DNA from: Methanobacterium sp. UBA8
Lineage (GTDB): Archaea; Methanobacteriota; Methanobacteria; Methanobacteriales; Methanobacteriaceae
Assembly (NCBI GenBank): GCA_002509665.1
Contig: DADN01000102.1
Coordinates: 3,009-11,847, forward strand
Length of the DNA stretch: 8,839 bases
Direction: 5' to 3'
Position 1 is the stretch's first letter. Each line of letters begins with the position of its first letter. Below the pieces are notes generated by a model, which was not told the origin of the DNA, searched no databases, and saw nothing but the letters and a program-made list of their open reading frames with translations. The translations under genes and the position numbers were made by a program. This document shows positions 1 through 6,420 of this stretch, one piece after another.

Positions 1-1
1 C

Positions 2-112
2 TTCCACTTATTAGAAAATAGACTTGGTGGCGCTGGAGAAATAAAACAGGTAAGATCTAATCTTCCCAAAGATATCCAGAATCTATGGAAATCTTCAACC
101 TCAAAAAAATGA
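2..112 (+). CDS. C-terminal end of a probable DUF2267 protein (partial)
   Basis: The frame beginning at base 2 is open to a TGA at 110-112 and gives the last 36 residues of a protein whose start lies outside the window. The visible piece has a helix-like HLLENRLGG stretch, then QVRSNLPKDIQNLW and a Ser/Lys-rich tail. The pattern 'LxxRL..GE....v...LPkdiqeLW' resembles the C-terminal half of DUF2267 proteins, small helical proteins of unknown function; this match is from memory of the family consensus. The gene ends 33 nt before the next one on the same strand, so the two could be co-transcribed. That the frame is coding is fairly secure; the family name is tentative because so little is visible. 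Confidence 0.55.
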   Translation, partial: FHLLENRLGGAGEIKQVRSNLPKDIQNLWKSSTSKK

Positions 113-145
113 TTAAAAATAATTAAACTTGCAGTATGTGAAAAT

Positions 146-1105
146 ATGAAAATTGGTTTTCATGCGTCCCATGAACAATTTAAGCCAGGTGAATTACTAA
201 ATTTGGTTCAATTAGCTGAAAAAGCAGGGTTTAACACAGCAATGTGTTCAGATCATTTCCATCCATGGGGAAAGAATCAAGGAGAATGCGGATTTGCATG
301 GACATGGTTGGGAGCAGCATTAAATGCTACATCACTGCCATTTGGAGTGGTGACTTCTCCAGGGCAAAGATATCATCCTGCTATACTGGCCCAGGCAGCA
401 GCTACACTTGGTGAAATGTTTCCGGACCGATTCTGGATAGCAGTGGGAAGCGGACAACTGCTGAATGAGGGAATCACAGGAGAAAGGTGGCCCTCAAAAA
501 CTGAAAGAAATGAACGTTTAAAAGAATCTGCAGCTATTATAAAAGCTCTTTGGGCAGGGGGAACTGTAACATATCGTGGATATATAAATATTGAGGATGC
601 CACTCTTTATACGAGGCCTAAAAAGTCTCCTCTTTTAATTGGGGCAGCAATCTCAGTTGAAACTGCAGAATGGATTGGGGGATGGGCAGATGGATTAATT
701 ACAACTTCAAAGCCTAAAAAAGAACTTCAAAATATTATAAAAGCATTTCATAGGGGCGGTGGAAAAGGAAACCCTATGTACATTAAGGCCCAATTATCTT
801 ATGATAAAACTGAAGAGGGCGCATTAAAAGGCGCATGGGAACAGTGGAAAACCAATGCGTTTAAAAACCGTGTTCAAACAGAATTAAAAATACCTGAACA
901 ATTCGATGATGCATCAGAGCTTGTTAAACCTGAAGATATACCTGGCAAAGTACATATTTCTGCAGATATTGAAGATCACATAAAACGGTTGGAAGAATAT
1001 GATAAGCTTGGATTTGAACATATTTATCTCCATAATGTAAACCGGCGCCAAGAGAACTTCATTGAAGATTTTGGGCAGCATGTAATTCCTTCTTTATGGG
1101 ATTAA
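146..1105 (+). CDS. LLM-class flavin/F420-type oxidoreductase, TIGR03885-like
   Basis: This is a complete 319-residue protein of the bacterial luciferase-like monooxygenase (LLM) superfamily, a TIM-barrel fold that binds FMN or coenzyme F420 in the cytoplasm. The N-terminus (HASHEQF, then AMCSDHFHPW near residues 33-41), the GQRYHPAI block (about 74-81), AVGSGQLLNE (about 99-108), GERWPSKTERNERL, and GGWADGLITT (about 178-187) fit the 'probable non-F420 flavinoid oxidoreductase' subfamily TIGR03885 rather than the methanogen Mer enzyme. Length matches the family. The ATG at 146 is preceded only by a weak TGTGA. The substrate is unknown. TIGR03885 proteins are, as I recall, chiefly bacterial, so transfer into the methanogen is possible but not shown. 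The fold assignment is secure; the cofactor is not. Confidence 0.88.
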   Translation: MKIGFHASHEQFKPGELLNLVQLAEKAGFNTAMCSDHFHPWGKNQGECGFAWTWLGAALNATSLPFGVVTSPGQRYHPAILAQAAATLGEMFPDRFWIAVGSGQLLNEGITGERWPSKTERNERLKESAAIIKALWAGGTVTYRGYINIEDATLYTRPKKSPLLIGAAISVETAEWIGGWADGLITTSKPKKELQNIIKAFHRGGGKGNPMYIKAQLSYDKTEEGALKGAWEQWKTNAFKNRVQTELKIPEQFDDASELVKPEDIPGKVHISADIEDHIKRLEEYDKLGFEHIYLHNVNRRQENFIEDFGQHVIPSLWD

Positions 1106-1246
1106 ATGAAAATCTAAAAATAATTTACTTTAATTTTAATTAAGTTAAATAAAGTCAGTGTATAATTTTATAAAAACTAAAATTTATAAGCAAAAGGGTA
1201 CTATTTTTATTAGATATAGATAATTGAAATGCCCATACCAATTTAT

Positions 1247-1366
1247 TATTAGGAAGAGTTGTGCATCGAGGCAAGTGTTAATTGTTTGTTTATGATCCTG
1301 ATGGATTAAAGATGTTAATTTGTACAATCAGATATAGGTACAAAATAAAAATTACTGCAGGTATAA
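1247..1366 (+). pseudogene. Possible decayed 3' end of a VOC/glyoxalase-family gene
   Basis: Between the LLM gene and pyrI there is no intact gene, but one frame at 1285-1323 reads FVYDPDGLKMLIC, which resembles the conserved C-terminal strand of vicinal-oxygen-chelate (glyoxalase/bleomycin-resistance) proteins, typically F.DPDG..iEl. That frame is closed immediately upstream by TAA at 1279-1281, which also ends the upstream stretch (LLLGRVVHRGKC). The Glu metal ligand expected after DPDG is absent (MLI where iEL is usual). I read this as a gene remnant. A chance match in 260 nt of AT-rich spacer cannot be excluded. Confidence 0.3.
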
Positions 1367-1367
1367 C

Positions 1368-1832
1368 ATGAAAACCCCAAAAGAACTTAAGGTTAAGCCA
1401 ATAAAGAACGGTACAGTTATAGATCATATAACCTCAAATAGAGCTTTAAGTGTTCTTAAAATACTTGAATTACCAAACGAAAAAACTACAGTAACTGTTG
1501 CTATGAACGTTTTATCATCACAGATGGGAAGTAAAGATATAGTTAAAATAGAAGGACGAGAACTGGCCCCTAAAGAAGTGGATAAAATAGCATTAATAGC
1601 ACCTTCTGCTACAATCAATATAATTCGAGACTATGAAATTGTGGAAAAAAGTAAAGTGCACCTTTTAGATAATGTAAAAGATATATTAAAATGCCCTAAT
1701 CCAAACTGTATAACCAATACAGATGAGCCGGTACAGATAAAATTCTTTGTAACAGGGAAAAAACCAGTAATTTTGAGATGCTATTACTGCGAGCGGATCA
1801 TGGAAGAAGATGAAATTGAAGCTCAATTTTAA
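1368..1832 (+). CDS. pyrI: Aspartate carbamoyltransferase regulatory subunit
   Basis: This 154-residue protein is the regulatory chain of aspartate transcarbamylase, the first committed step of pyrimidine synthesis. It binds nucleotide effectors and bridges catalytic PyrB trimers. The N-terminal allosteric domain carries the archaeal [19 protein letters not shown] block (residues 15-33) and the [26 protein letters not shown] region. The C-terminal zinc domain has four cysteines, C109 and C114 (CPNPNC) plus C138 and C141 (CYYC), all present. Length is normal. The ATG at 1368 follows an AGGT site at 1359-1362 with a 5-nt spacer, which settles the start. pyrB is not in the window, so here the two subunits are not adjacent. 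The next gene begins 30 nt after the stop on the same strand. Confidence 0.97.
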   Translation: MKTPKELKVKPIKNGTVIDHITSNRALSVLKILELPNEKTTVTVAMNVLSSQMGSKDIVKIEGRELAPKEVDKIALIAPSATINIIRDYEIVEKSKVHLLDNVKDILKCPNPNCITNTDEPVQIKFFVTGKKPVILRCYYCERIMEEDEIEAQF

Positions 1833-1841
1833 ATATTTTCC

Positions 1842-1851
1842 CTATTTTTTC
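1842..1851 (+). terminator. Short T-rich tract after pyrI
   Basis: A pyrimidine-rich stretch with a six-T run follows the pyrI stop and lies just before the ribosome binding site of the next gene. Archaeal RNA polymerase can terminate at U-tracts without a hairpin, so this could give partial termination between pyrI and the exported-protein gene. There is no stem-loop, and the tract is short. Confidence 0.25.
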
Positions 1852-1862
1852 AGGTGTTTTTA

Positions 1863-3557
1863 ATGAATAAGGCTATAATGTTCTTTGTAACTATTCTTAT
1901 TTTGCTTGCTCCTGCATCAGCAAATGTATTCGTAAGCGAGCCATCAAATGAGATAATAACAGCTCCTGCAGCATCATTTACAAACAGTCAACTTATTTTA
2001 AGCGATAAAAATCCAAGTCAAGCTGTTTTAAATTATTTAAATGGTAAAAGTACCACTGTTTTTGGGGATATCTCGTTAAGTGGGGAAAAAATTACAGCAG
2101 ATTCAGTTAGTATTTCCAGTAAATACTGGACAACAAGTGACGTTGTTGTGCTTGGAACAGGGCTAGATGTATCTGCAGCATTGGTTGCCATAAAAAATAA
2201 TGCACCACTTTTAGTAGTTGGTATAACTATTCCAGATAATGTAAATGCTGAAATTCAGAAATTAGCACCCAAAAAGATAATTGTTTGCGCTTCCCCTTCT
2301 TCAATACCCGATTCTGTACTTAGTCAATACTCTAATATCCAAACAGAGAGAGTATGGAATGGCAACGATGAAAATACATTAACCAGTATTCAAGGTGGAA
2401 ATACAAAAATTAAAGCACCTTCCAGTCTTTTGCCAGTGGCCATGACATTGTGGAAAGATGCAAGCTTCAGTGTGGACAATAACGTTACTGTAAATGGTAA
2501 TGTCACGTTATGGTCTTCAAATGATATTACAACAAGCGTTGTAATGAACAGCTATGTAAATAACAACCTTCCTGTAATTTACATTACCTGTGACAACCTG
2601 ATATCAGAAAGTACCGATAAAGATATGCTCAATAAAATAAAAGATGCTATATCTGGCTCAGCTAATGTGAATATAGATGATAAATCTCCTAAACCCGGCG
2701 AAGCGCCAAGAGCTATCCAAAATGCACCGGGTGGAATTGCAGCTTATATCGCAGCAGTGGATCCTGGATCTATGCTGGACTTAATCGATGGTATCAAAGA
2801 GGGTTATCTTAAAAAATATGCCCAAAATCTGGACGGAATTGTTTTTATAAATTATGGTAAGCTTAATTTAGATAATATGAGTTATTTACCTCGGGCTTGG
2901 GATGATAATTATTCCAGTGTTTATTTTGCTGGTTTATACGAACCTTCTAAATTTTTAGAGAGTGGTGGAGTTGAATTGATTCAGCCGAATGTTGACACGT
3001 CTTCACAGGATGAAGAAATCAATAAGATAGCTTCTGGATTAATAGATGCAGCATATTCTTCAAATGCAAATTTATCCAGTTCCAACTATGATTCAAATCT
3101 AATTGGAATTCATGAAATGAATCCTGAAGTGGTTGCCTACGGCTCTCAAAGTATTTTAGATGGTAAAAAACCTAGATTAGGTACTTTAAACTGGTTTTAT
3201 CTGGCTTCACAGTACGTCAGCGGCTATCCTATTCAAAATGCATCTCTGAATTTTTCAGGCAGTATCTCTGGAGAAAGCACCTATTTTGGAGTTCTTACAA
3301 TTGACGAATACAGGGAAGCTGGAAAAGATGTTTCTGATTATATGGGAGCAAATAAAACTGTCCCTGATTCAGTCACTGTGGATGGTAAAAAGTTAAATAA
3401 TGCAGATATGAAATATATTTTTGCAAAATTAACTTATGACCATACAGGCAAGGCAAATATGACATTTCCAAAATATATATTTGTGAATAAATCCAGTGAA
3501 CCTTTTGATATTATATTCAAGTTTATAAAGAGTTCATTTTATCAAATATTTGGATAG
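1863..3557 (+). CDS. Exported cell-wall protein with CWB2-like region and C-terminal pseudomurein-binding repeat
   Basis: This gives a 564-residue protein from the ATG at 1863, which follows a GGTG site with a 6-nt spacer; an in-frame GTG at 1854 is part of that site and is a less likely start. Residues 1-20 are a signal peptide (MNKAIMFFVTILILLAP then ASA before NVFV). Residues about 89-179 resemble the CWB2 cell-wall-binding fold (PF04122): DVVVLGTGLDVSAAL, then NNAPLLVVG, then KKIIVCASPSSIPDSV, then a VERI-like TERVW. A central region including NAPGGIAAYIAAVDPGSM (about 287-304) is unassigned. Residues about 477-527 match the pseudomurein-binding repeat pattern (PF09373): DEYREAGKDVSDYM, NKTVPDSVTVDGKKL, NADMKYIFAKLTY. 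No C-terminal membrane anchor is clear. It probably sits outside the membrane, attached to pseudomurein. Whether it has an enzymatic role is unknown. Domain calls are by eye. Confidence 0.8.
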   Translation: MNKAIMFFVTILILLAPASANVFVSEPSNEIITAPAASFTNSQLILSDKNPSQAVLNYLNGKSTTVFGDISLSGEKITADSVSISSKYWTTSDVVVLGTGLDVSAALVAIKNNAPLLVVGITIPDNVNAEIQKLAPKKIIVCASPSSIPDSVLSQYSNIQTERVWNGNDENTLTSIQGGNTKIKAPSSLLPVAMTLWKDASFSVDNNVTVNGNVTLWSSNDITTSVVMNSYVNNNLPVIYITCDNLISESTDKDMLNKIKDAISGSANVNIDDKSPKPGEAPRAIQNAPGGIAAYIAAVDPGSMLDLIDGIKEGYLKKYAQNLDGIVFINYGKLNLDNMSYLPRAWDDNYSSVYFAGLYEPSKFLESGGVELIQPNVDTSSQDEEINKIASGLIDAAYSSNANLSSSNYDSNLIGIHEMNPEVVAYGSQSILDGKKPRLGTLNWFYLASQYVSGYPIQNASLNFSGSISGESTYFGVLTIDEYREAGKDVSDYMGANKTVPDSVTVDGKKLNNADMKYIFAKLTYDHTGKANMTFPKYIFVNKSSEPFDIIFKFIKSSFYQIFG

Positions 3558-3631
3558 GTATGTGTTGGAGTATATAATTTCCAATTAATTCATTATTTAA
3601 GAATAGATAAGAAAATTGATTTATTATTTAA

Positions 3632-4492
3632 TTAAGTAACTTCTGGCACTTTTTTGAGTACCTTGTGGAATTTTAAAAATGCATACATTTGTTCTAAGGA
3701 TGCATCAACGCTTCCAGGCATAACTGTTCCATGGGGTGACATTGATTCTCCTGTTACTGCAGGGATTCCTGCTAAATTAAATACATCTTCAAGAGCTCCG
3801 GGATATATGGACCCTGCTTTTGTAAATGATAGTAGCGTAGATTTGGTTTCTTTTTCTATAAAATCAGCCATCTGGAAACTTAAAAGGCATGGGATTTCTG
3901 AGCAGAGTATACTTAGTTTTCCAGGATATCCTCCAGGCCGAGTAGAGTGAAAATCACCAAGGTATTTAACTTCATTTCTCTTTGAATATGCCAGTATGTT
4001 GTTAGTAGGAGTTCCATATAAATTTGCAGTTCTATTTGGATCTTGACCTTTCCATGATCTAAGGCTTCTTTCAGTTGAAAGGGGTATAGCAAAAGGAATC
4101 ACATGAACCGTTACATTAAACTCTTCCACTGCTAATATATTTATAAGCCTGACTGCAGCTATTTGTGCTGGATATTCATTACCATGAACTCCGGCTAAAA
4201 TCATAATCCCTGGTTTGTTTTTTCTTCCAAATGTTACGATGGGAGTGCCTTTTTTTGCAGCAAGAAACAATTGATTGGTAAGTGATGTTTTAGGAATATG
4301 CTGCATTATCAATCTATTTTTTGTAACGTCTCCTGCTGCAAATTTATTTATAACCTCTATTTGCAGTTTATAAGCTGAAGGCACCATAAGTGCCTTTTCT
4401 ACTCTAGTTTTATCTTGCATCAATATATTATATGTCACATTTTCATTTTTAGTATTATCTAAAAAACTGAAGTTTAGTCTAGAATAGGTCAT
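3632..4492 (-). CDS. Succinylglutamate desuccinylase/aspartoacylase-family zinc hydrolase
   Basis: This 286-residue protein has the M14-like AstE/AspA fold of zinc amidohydrolases, including enzymes that split N-acylated amino acids. Visible active-site elements are GVHGNE (zinc ligands H103 and E106), DPNR (151-154, substrate carboxylate contact), GDFHSTRPGG (third zinc ligand H182) and TGES (E249, candidate catalytic glutamate), so the enzyme looks intact. The fold starts near residue 85. The first 85 residues have no recognised domain, no signal peptide and no membrane segment. The start is ATG at 4492; the frame is closed by TGA seven codons upstream, and there is no clear ribosome binding site. 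A TATA-like box at 4529-4536 would give a short leader. The gene converges on the cell-wall protein gene with about 75 nt between stops. The substrate is unknown. Confidence 0.85.
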   Translation of the reverse strand: MTYSRLNFSFLDNTKNENVTYNILMQDKTRVEKALMVPSAYKLQIEVINKFAAGDVTKNRLIMQHIPKTSLTNQLFLAAKKGTPIVTFGRKNKPGIMILAGVHGNEYPAQIAAVRLINILAVEEFNVTVHVIPFAIPLSTERSLRSWKGQDPNRTANLYGTPTNNILAYSKRNEVKYLGDFHSTRPGGYPGKLSILCSEIPCLLSFQMADFIEKETKSTLLSFTKAGSIYPGALEDVFNLAGIPAVTGESMSPHGTVMPGSVDASLEQMYAFLKFHKVLKKVPEVT

Positions 4493-4528
4493 GATTTCAA
4501 GAAGACATGATCAAACAGGAATTGTTCA

Positions 4529-4536
4529 GATATATC
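4529..4536 (-). promoter_or_regulatory. TATA-like box of the desuccinylase-family gene
   Basis: Read on the - strand the sequence is CTTTGATATATC, a TATA-like element about 40 nt before the ATG at 4492. With the usual 22-27 nt from box to transcription start, the leader would be about 10-15 nt, which fits the lack of a ribosome binding site. This is inferred from pattern and distance only. Confidence 0.4.
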
Positions 4537-5323
4537 AAAGTTTTAAGAGATATTTGTTCGTTATTTAAAAATGACATAAAACAGTTATAACCACGGATAG
4601 AATTGAATTATGCTCTATTTGAACATATGAAATTTATTTTCATTTTAAAAAAGCTATTTTGAAGTTTCAGGTAAAGTATTAAGCTAAAATATTTAATCAA
4701 GTTCATTGTTTTTATAAATTCATAAATTAATGGATTTGGTAATTAAGAGTTCACCTCAGTTAAAAATTCAATCACGTATCATCTAGATTATTTTCAACTA
4801 AGATTATATCAAATTATTTTGAGATGAGAGTTCATTGGGTCACCAGATCAATTATAATCTAAAATATCTATCAAAATAATGGATTTAAAATGAACATCAG
4901 TACTCATATGTTTAATATTATTCAAATTTAACTTACTAATTATAGATAAGGGGTCTCTATAATGGTCCATTTTGAAAAATAACTTAAATGATTTAAAAAT
5001 TAGTTGGATGTGCTTAATGTACCTTGTTCATTCTAAGAGCATATAAAGTAATACGTTTAACAATTTAAGTTTGATTTAAAAGAAAAATAACCTAATAATT
5101 ATTAAAGATGCTTTTAGTTATGGTAAGCATGGTTCTAGTTACTTTATAACATGTAATAACTTTAAAAATTTAAATAGATTACTAGTATATTATTCTTCAT
5201 GCTTTATTTTGTTTTCATTATCTAAAAACTAATTAGTACTGGTTAAAGCTGGCTTATTCTTATAATTAAACTTAAAAGAAGGTTTGGAAATTACTAATTA
5301 AGTGGGATATTAATCTATTTCTA

Positions 5324-5333
5324 ATAATATACC
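5324..5333 (+). promoter_or_regulatory. Candidate TATA box upstream of the DUF3892 gene
   Basis: The element AATAATATACC-like lies about 125 nt before the preferred ATG at 5456. A transcription start 22-27 nt downstream would fall at about 5351-5358, inside the 17-bp palindrome, leaving a leader of about 100 nt. This is an assignment by pattern and spacing; the AT-rich surroundings make chance TATA matches common. Confidence 0.35.
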
Positions 5334-5343
5334 TTAATCTTTT

Positions 5344-5360
5344 CTATTTGGCCCAAATAG
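5344..5360. promoter_or_regulatory. Perfect 17-bp palindrome, candidate operator
   Basis: CTATTTGG, one central C, then CCAAATAG form a perfect inverted repeat with 8-bp arms. It stands out in a region otherwise made of A/T runs because its core is GC-rich. It lies just downstream of the candidate TATA box at 5324-5333, about where transcription of the DUF3892 gene should start, which is a common site for a dimeric archaeal repressor to block polymerase. No second copy was seen in the window. The regulator is unknown. Confidence 0.45.
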
Positions 5361-5455
5361 GAAACAATAAATACCATCTGCTAACTGATACAAGATCATA
5401 TTGGTCAGAATGTATTTCAGATTCAATAAATTTTTTAATAAAAAGAGGAGATTCC

Positions 5456-5770
5456 ATGGAAAAATGGGCAGATTACTGTATATCAGCCGTTAAATTCAAC
5501 GGTGAAGGAAATTATATAGATCAGGCAAGAGTTCATAAAGATAAAGGAAATGCAATGGGAGACGCTGAAATATGGTCTCGAGATGAAGTAGTTTCAGCTT
5601 TAGAAAGCAATTACACGTTTATAACGATTCTTAATGGTAATCAGGGTATTTGGGACGAAGGTCAGAAAGTTAATATCATCCAGGTTAATGGAAATAAATA
5701 CCTCAGAACAGATGAAGACCACGACCCTTCAGATAATTTAAATAATCTTCCTGCTGTTTCATTTCTATAA
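5456..5770 (+). CDS. DUF3892 family protein
   Basis: This small soluble protein of 104 residues matches the DUF3892 pattern throughout: ADYCISAVKFNGEG near the N-terminus, then ARVHKDKG, EIWSRDEVVSALES, YTFITI, GIWDEGQKVNIIQVNGNKYLR (its last part), and a DPSDNLNNLP end. The family has no known function. The start chosen is the ATG at 5456, which sits 5 nt after GAGGAG (5445-5450). An in-frame TTG at 5348 would add 36 residues, but they do not resemble the family, lack a ribosome site and run into the palindrome. There is no signal peptide or membrane segment. The gene stands alone, convergent with the small exported-protein gene downstream, and is followed by a strong T-tract. Confidence 0.88.
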   Translation: MEKWADYCISAVKFNGEGNYIDQARVHKDKGNAMGDAEIWSRDEVVSALESNYTFITILNGNQGIWDEGQKVNIIQVNGNKYLRTDEDHDPSDNLNNLPAVSFL

Positions 5771-5790
5771 TTGTATCTTTACCTGATTAA

Positions 5791-5806
5791 TTTTTTTATT
5801 TTTTTA
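5791..5806 (+). terminator. T-tract terminator after the DUF3892 gene
   Basis: Two runs of seven T, separated by a single A, begin about 20 nt after the DUF3892 stop codon. Such U-rich tracts are the usual intrinsic termination signal of archaeal RNA polymerase. No strong stem precedes it. Confidence 0.6.
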
Positions 5807-5844
5807 GTTAAAGTTAAAAATGGATTCAGTCTTGATAAAGAATA

Positions 5845-5898
5845 CTAAAAAAAATTTTTCAAAAAATAAAAATTTAATGCCTAATTTGTTTAATTAGG
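5845..5898 (-). terminator. Hairpin plus T-tracts after the small exported-protein gene
   Basis: An inverted repeat CCTAATT (5880-5886) / AATTAGG (5892-5898) with a 5-nt loop lies about 25 nt past the stop of the - strand gene. On that strand the hairpin is followed by several U-runs down to about 5845, giving the layout of an intrinsic terminator. It is next to the DUF3892 T-tract, so together they could separate the two converging transcripts. Confidence 0.55.
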
Positions 5899-5922
5899 TC
5901 TTTAAGTCATGTTTTGAAATGT

Positions 5923-6336
5923 TTATACAAAATTTCCGTTAACTACTTTTTTTCCATGAATTTTTCCATTATATGGAATTAGATAAACATTACGGTGATC
6001 ATGGGATTTTCCATGAACTAAACACCAGTCCATATCTGTTTTTTTATCATACCAAAGTCCTTCTGGACTGGTACCTTGATTTGGACCATAATATGTTCCT
6101 TGCTCGAATTTTAATGTTCCCCAGGTATGTTTTTGTGGGTTGTAGTTGTAGAAAACTTTTGTATGGTATTTATAATCTCCTGCCGTTGAACAGCTATGTT
6201 TTGCAGTTGCCATTACATATTTTTGTGTTACAACTACATGTTTTGCACCAACACTACCTGCTGATACTGCTGGCATCCCTGCGATCAAAATGATTACAAG
6301 GAATCCAAAAATCTTAAATAAACTATTTCGATTAAT
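5923..6336 (-). CDS. Small exported protein of unknown function, apparent ATT start
   Basis: Starting at ATT (6334-6336) gives 137 residues. The first 26 form a classic signal peptide: basic NRNSLFK, a hydrophobic FGFLVIILIAG core, then AVSA before GSVG. The mature part, about 111 residues, is rich in His, Lys, Tyr and Gly (ATAKHSCSTAGDYKYHTKVF, GKSHDHRNVYLIPYNGKIHG) and has two Cys (HSC, DWC) that could form a disulfide. No known domain is recognised. GGAGG at 6344-6348 stands 7 nt before the ATT. No ATG, GTG or TTG lies in frame between that site and TTG at 6286-6288; starting there would remove most of the signal peptide. The frame is closed upstream by TGA at 6355-6357. Context is a single-gene unit with its own promoter and terminator. 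Coding status is secure; the start is inferred. Confidence 0.75.
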   Translation of the reverse strand: MNRNSLFKIFGFLVIILIAGMPAVSAGSVGAKHVVVTQKYVMATAKHSCSTAGDYKYHTKVFYNYNPQKHTWGTLKFEQGTYYGPNQGTSPEGLWYDKKTDMDWCLVHGKSHDHRNVYLIPYNGKIHGKKVVNGNFV

Positions 6337-6343
6337 TGTACCG

Positions 6344-6348
6344 CCTCC
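6344..6348 (-). promoter_or_regulatory. Ribosome binding site that points to the ATT start
   Basis: On the - strand GGAGG is followed by the 7-nt spacer CGGTACA and then ATT. It is the strongest Shine-Dalgarno match in the neighbourhood and is nearly 60 nt from the first conventional start (TTG at 6288), too far to serve it. Its position supports initiation at the non-standard codon. Confidence 0.6.
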
Positions 6349-6403
6349 GCGTCCTCAAATATTAAGTTAGGACATTTAAGTACAACCATAATAATAGGGG
6401 ATC

Positions 6404-6420
6404 ATATATAAATCTTTTGG
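6404..6420 (-). promoter_or_regulatory. BRE/TATA promoter of the small exported-protein gene
   Basis: On the - strand the sequence reads CCAAAAGATTTATATAT: a purine-rich BRE (6413-6420) directly before TTTATATAT (6404-6412). This closely matches the archaeal promoter consensus and is the best promoter in the window. A start 22-27 nt downstream would lie near 6382-6386, giving a leader of roughly 48 nt that contains the GGAGG site. Confidence 0.65.

Larger units (their letters stand above)
4493..5343. other. Long AT-rich intergenic region without a recognised gene
   Basis: About 850 nt separate the divergent starts of the desuccinylase-family gene and the DUF3892 gene. Stops are frequent in all frames, and the ATG-started frames I followed close within about a dozen codons. 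Composition looks more AT-rich than the flanking genes. I found no tRNA, no repeated units and no CRISPR-like spacing. One small hairpin, TATAGA / TCTATA with a 9-nt loop, lies near 4941-4961, and an isolated GAGGTGA (ribosome-site-like, - strand) lies near 4751-4757, but no coding frame follows it. The region may hold promoters, an unrecognised non-coding RNA, or heavily decayed sequence; none of these can be shown here. Confidence 0.6.

Noticed and set aside
1271..1283. 13-nt direct repeat GCAAGTGTTAATT shared with 8820-8832
   Set aside because: A single 13-nt match is expected by chance in an AT-rich window of this length, and neither copy borders a mobile element.
1854..1862. GTG at 1854 as start of the exported cell-wall protein
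   Set aside because: The GTG is part of the GGTG ribosome site for the ATG at 1863, and the signal peptide is more regular from the ATG.
4493..5343. CRISPR array, tRNA or insertion sequence in the long gene-free stretch
   Set aside because: No regularly spaced repeats, no cloverleaf-like sequence with TTCRA arm, and no transposase frame or terminal inverted repeats were visible.
5348..5455. Longer DUF3892 reading frame from TTG at 5348
   Set aside because: The added 36 residues do not resemble the family, there is no ribosome site before the TTG, it overlaps the palindrome, and the ATG at 5456 has a strong GAGGAG at proper distance.
5973..6293. 106-codon open frame on the + strand opposite the small exported-protein gene
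   Set aside because: It is an antisense shadow: no ribosome site, unusual Leu/Tyr/His composition, and the - strand frame has a signal peptide, promoter and terminator.
6332..6358. Micro-frame TTG...TAA (RTRRRYN) overlapping the ATT start, as a possible regulatory leader peptide
   Set aside because: It has no ribosome site of its own, and eight codons is too short to tell from chance.
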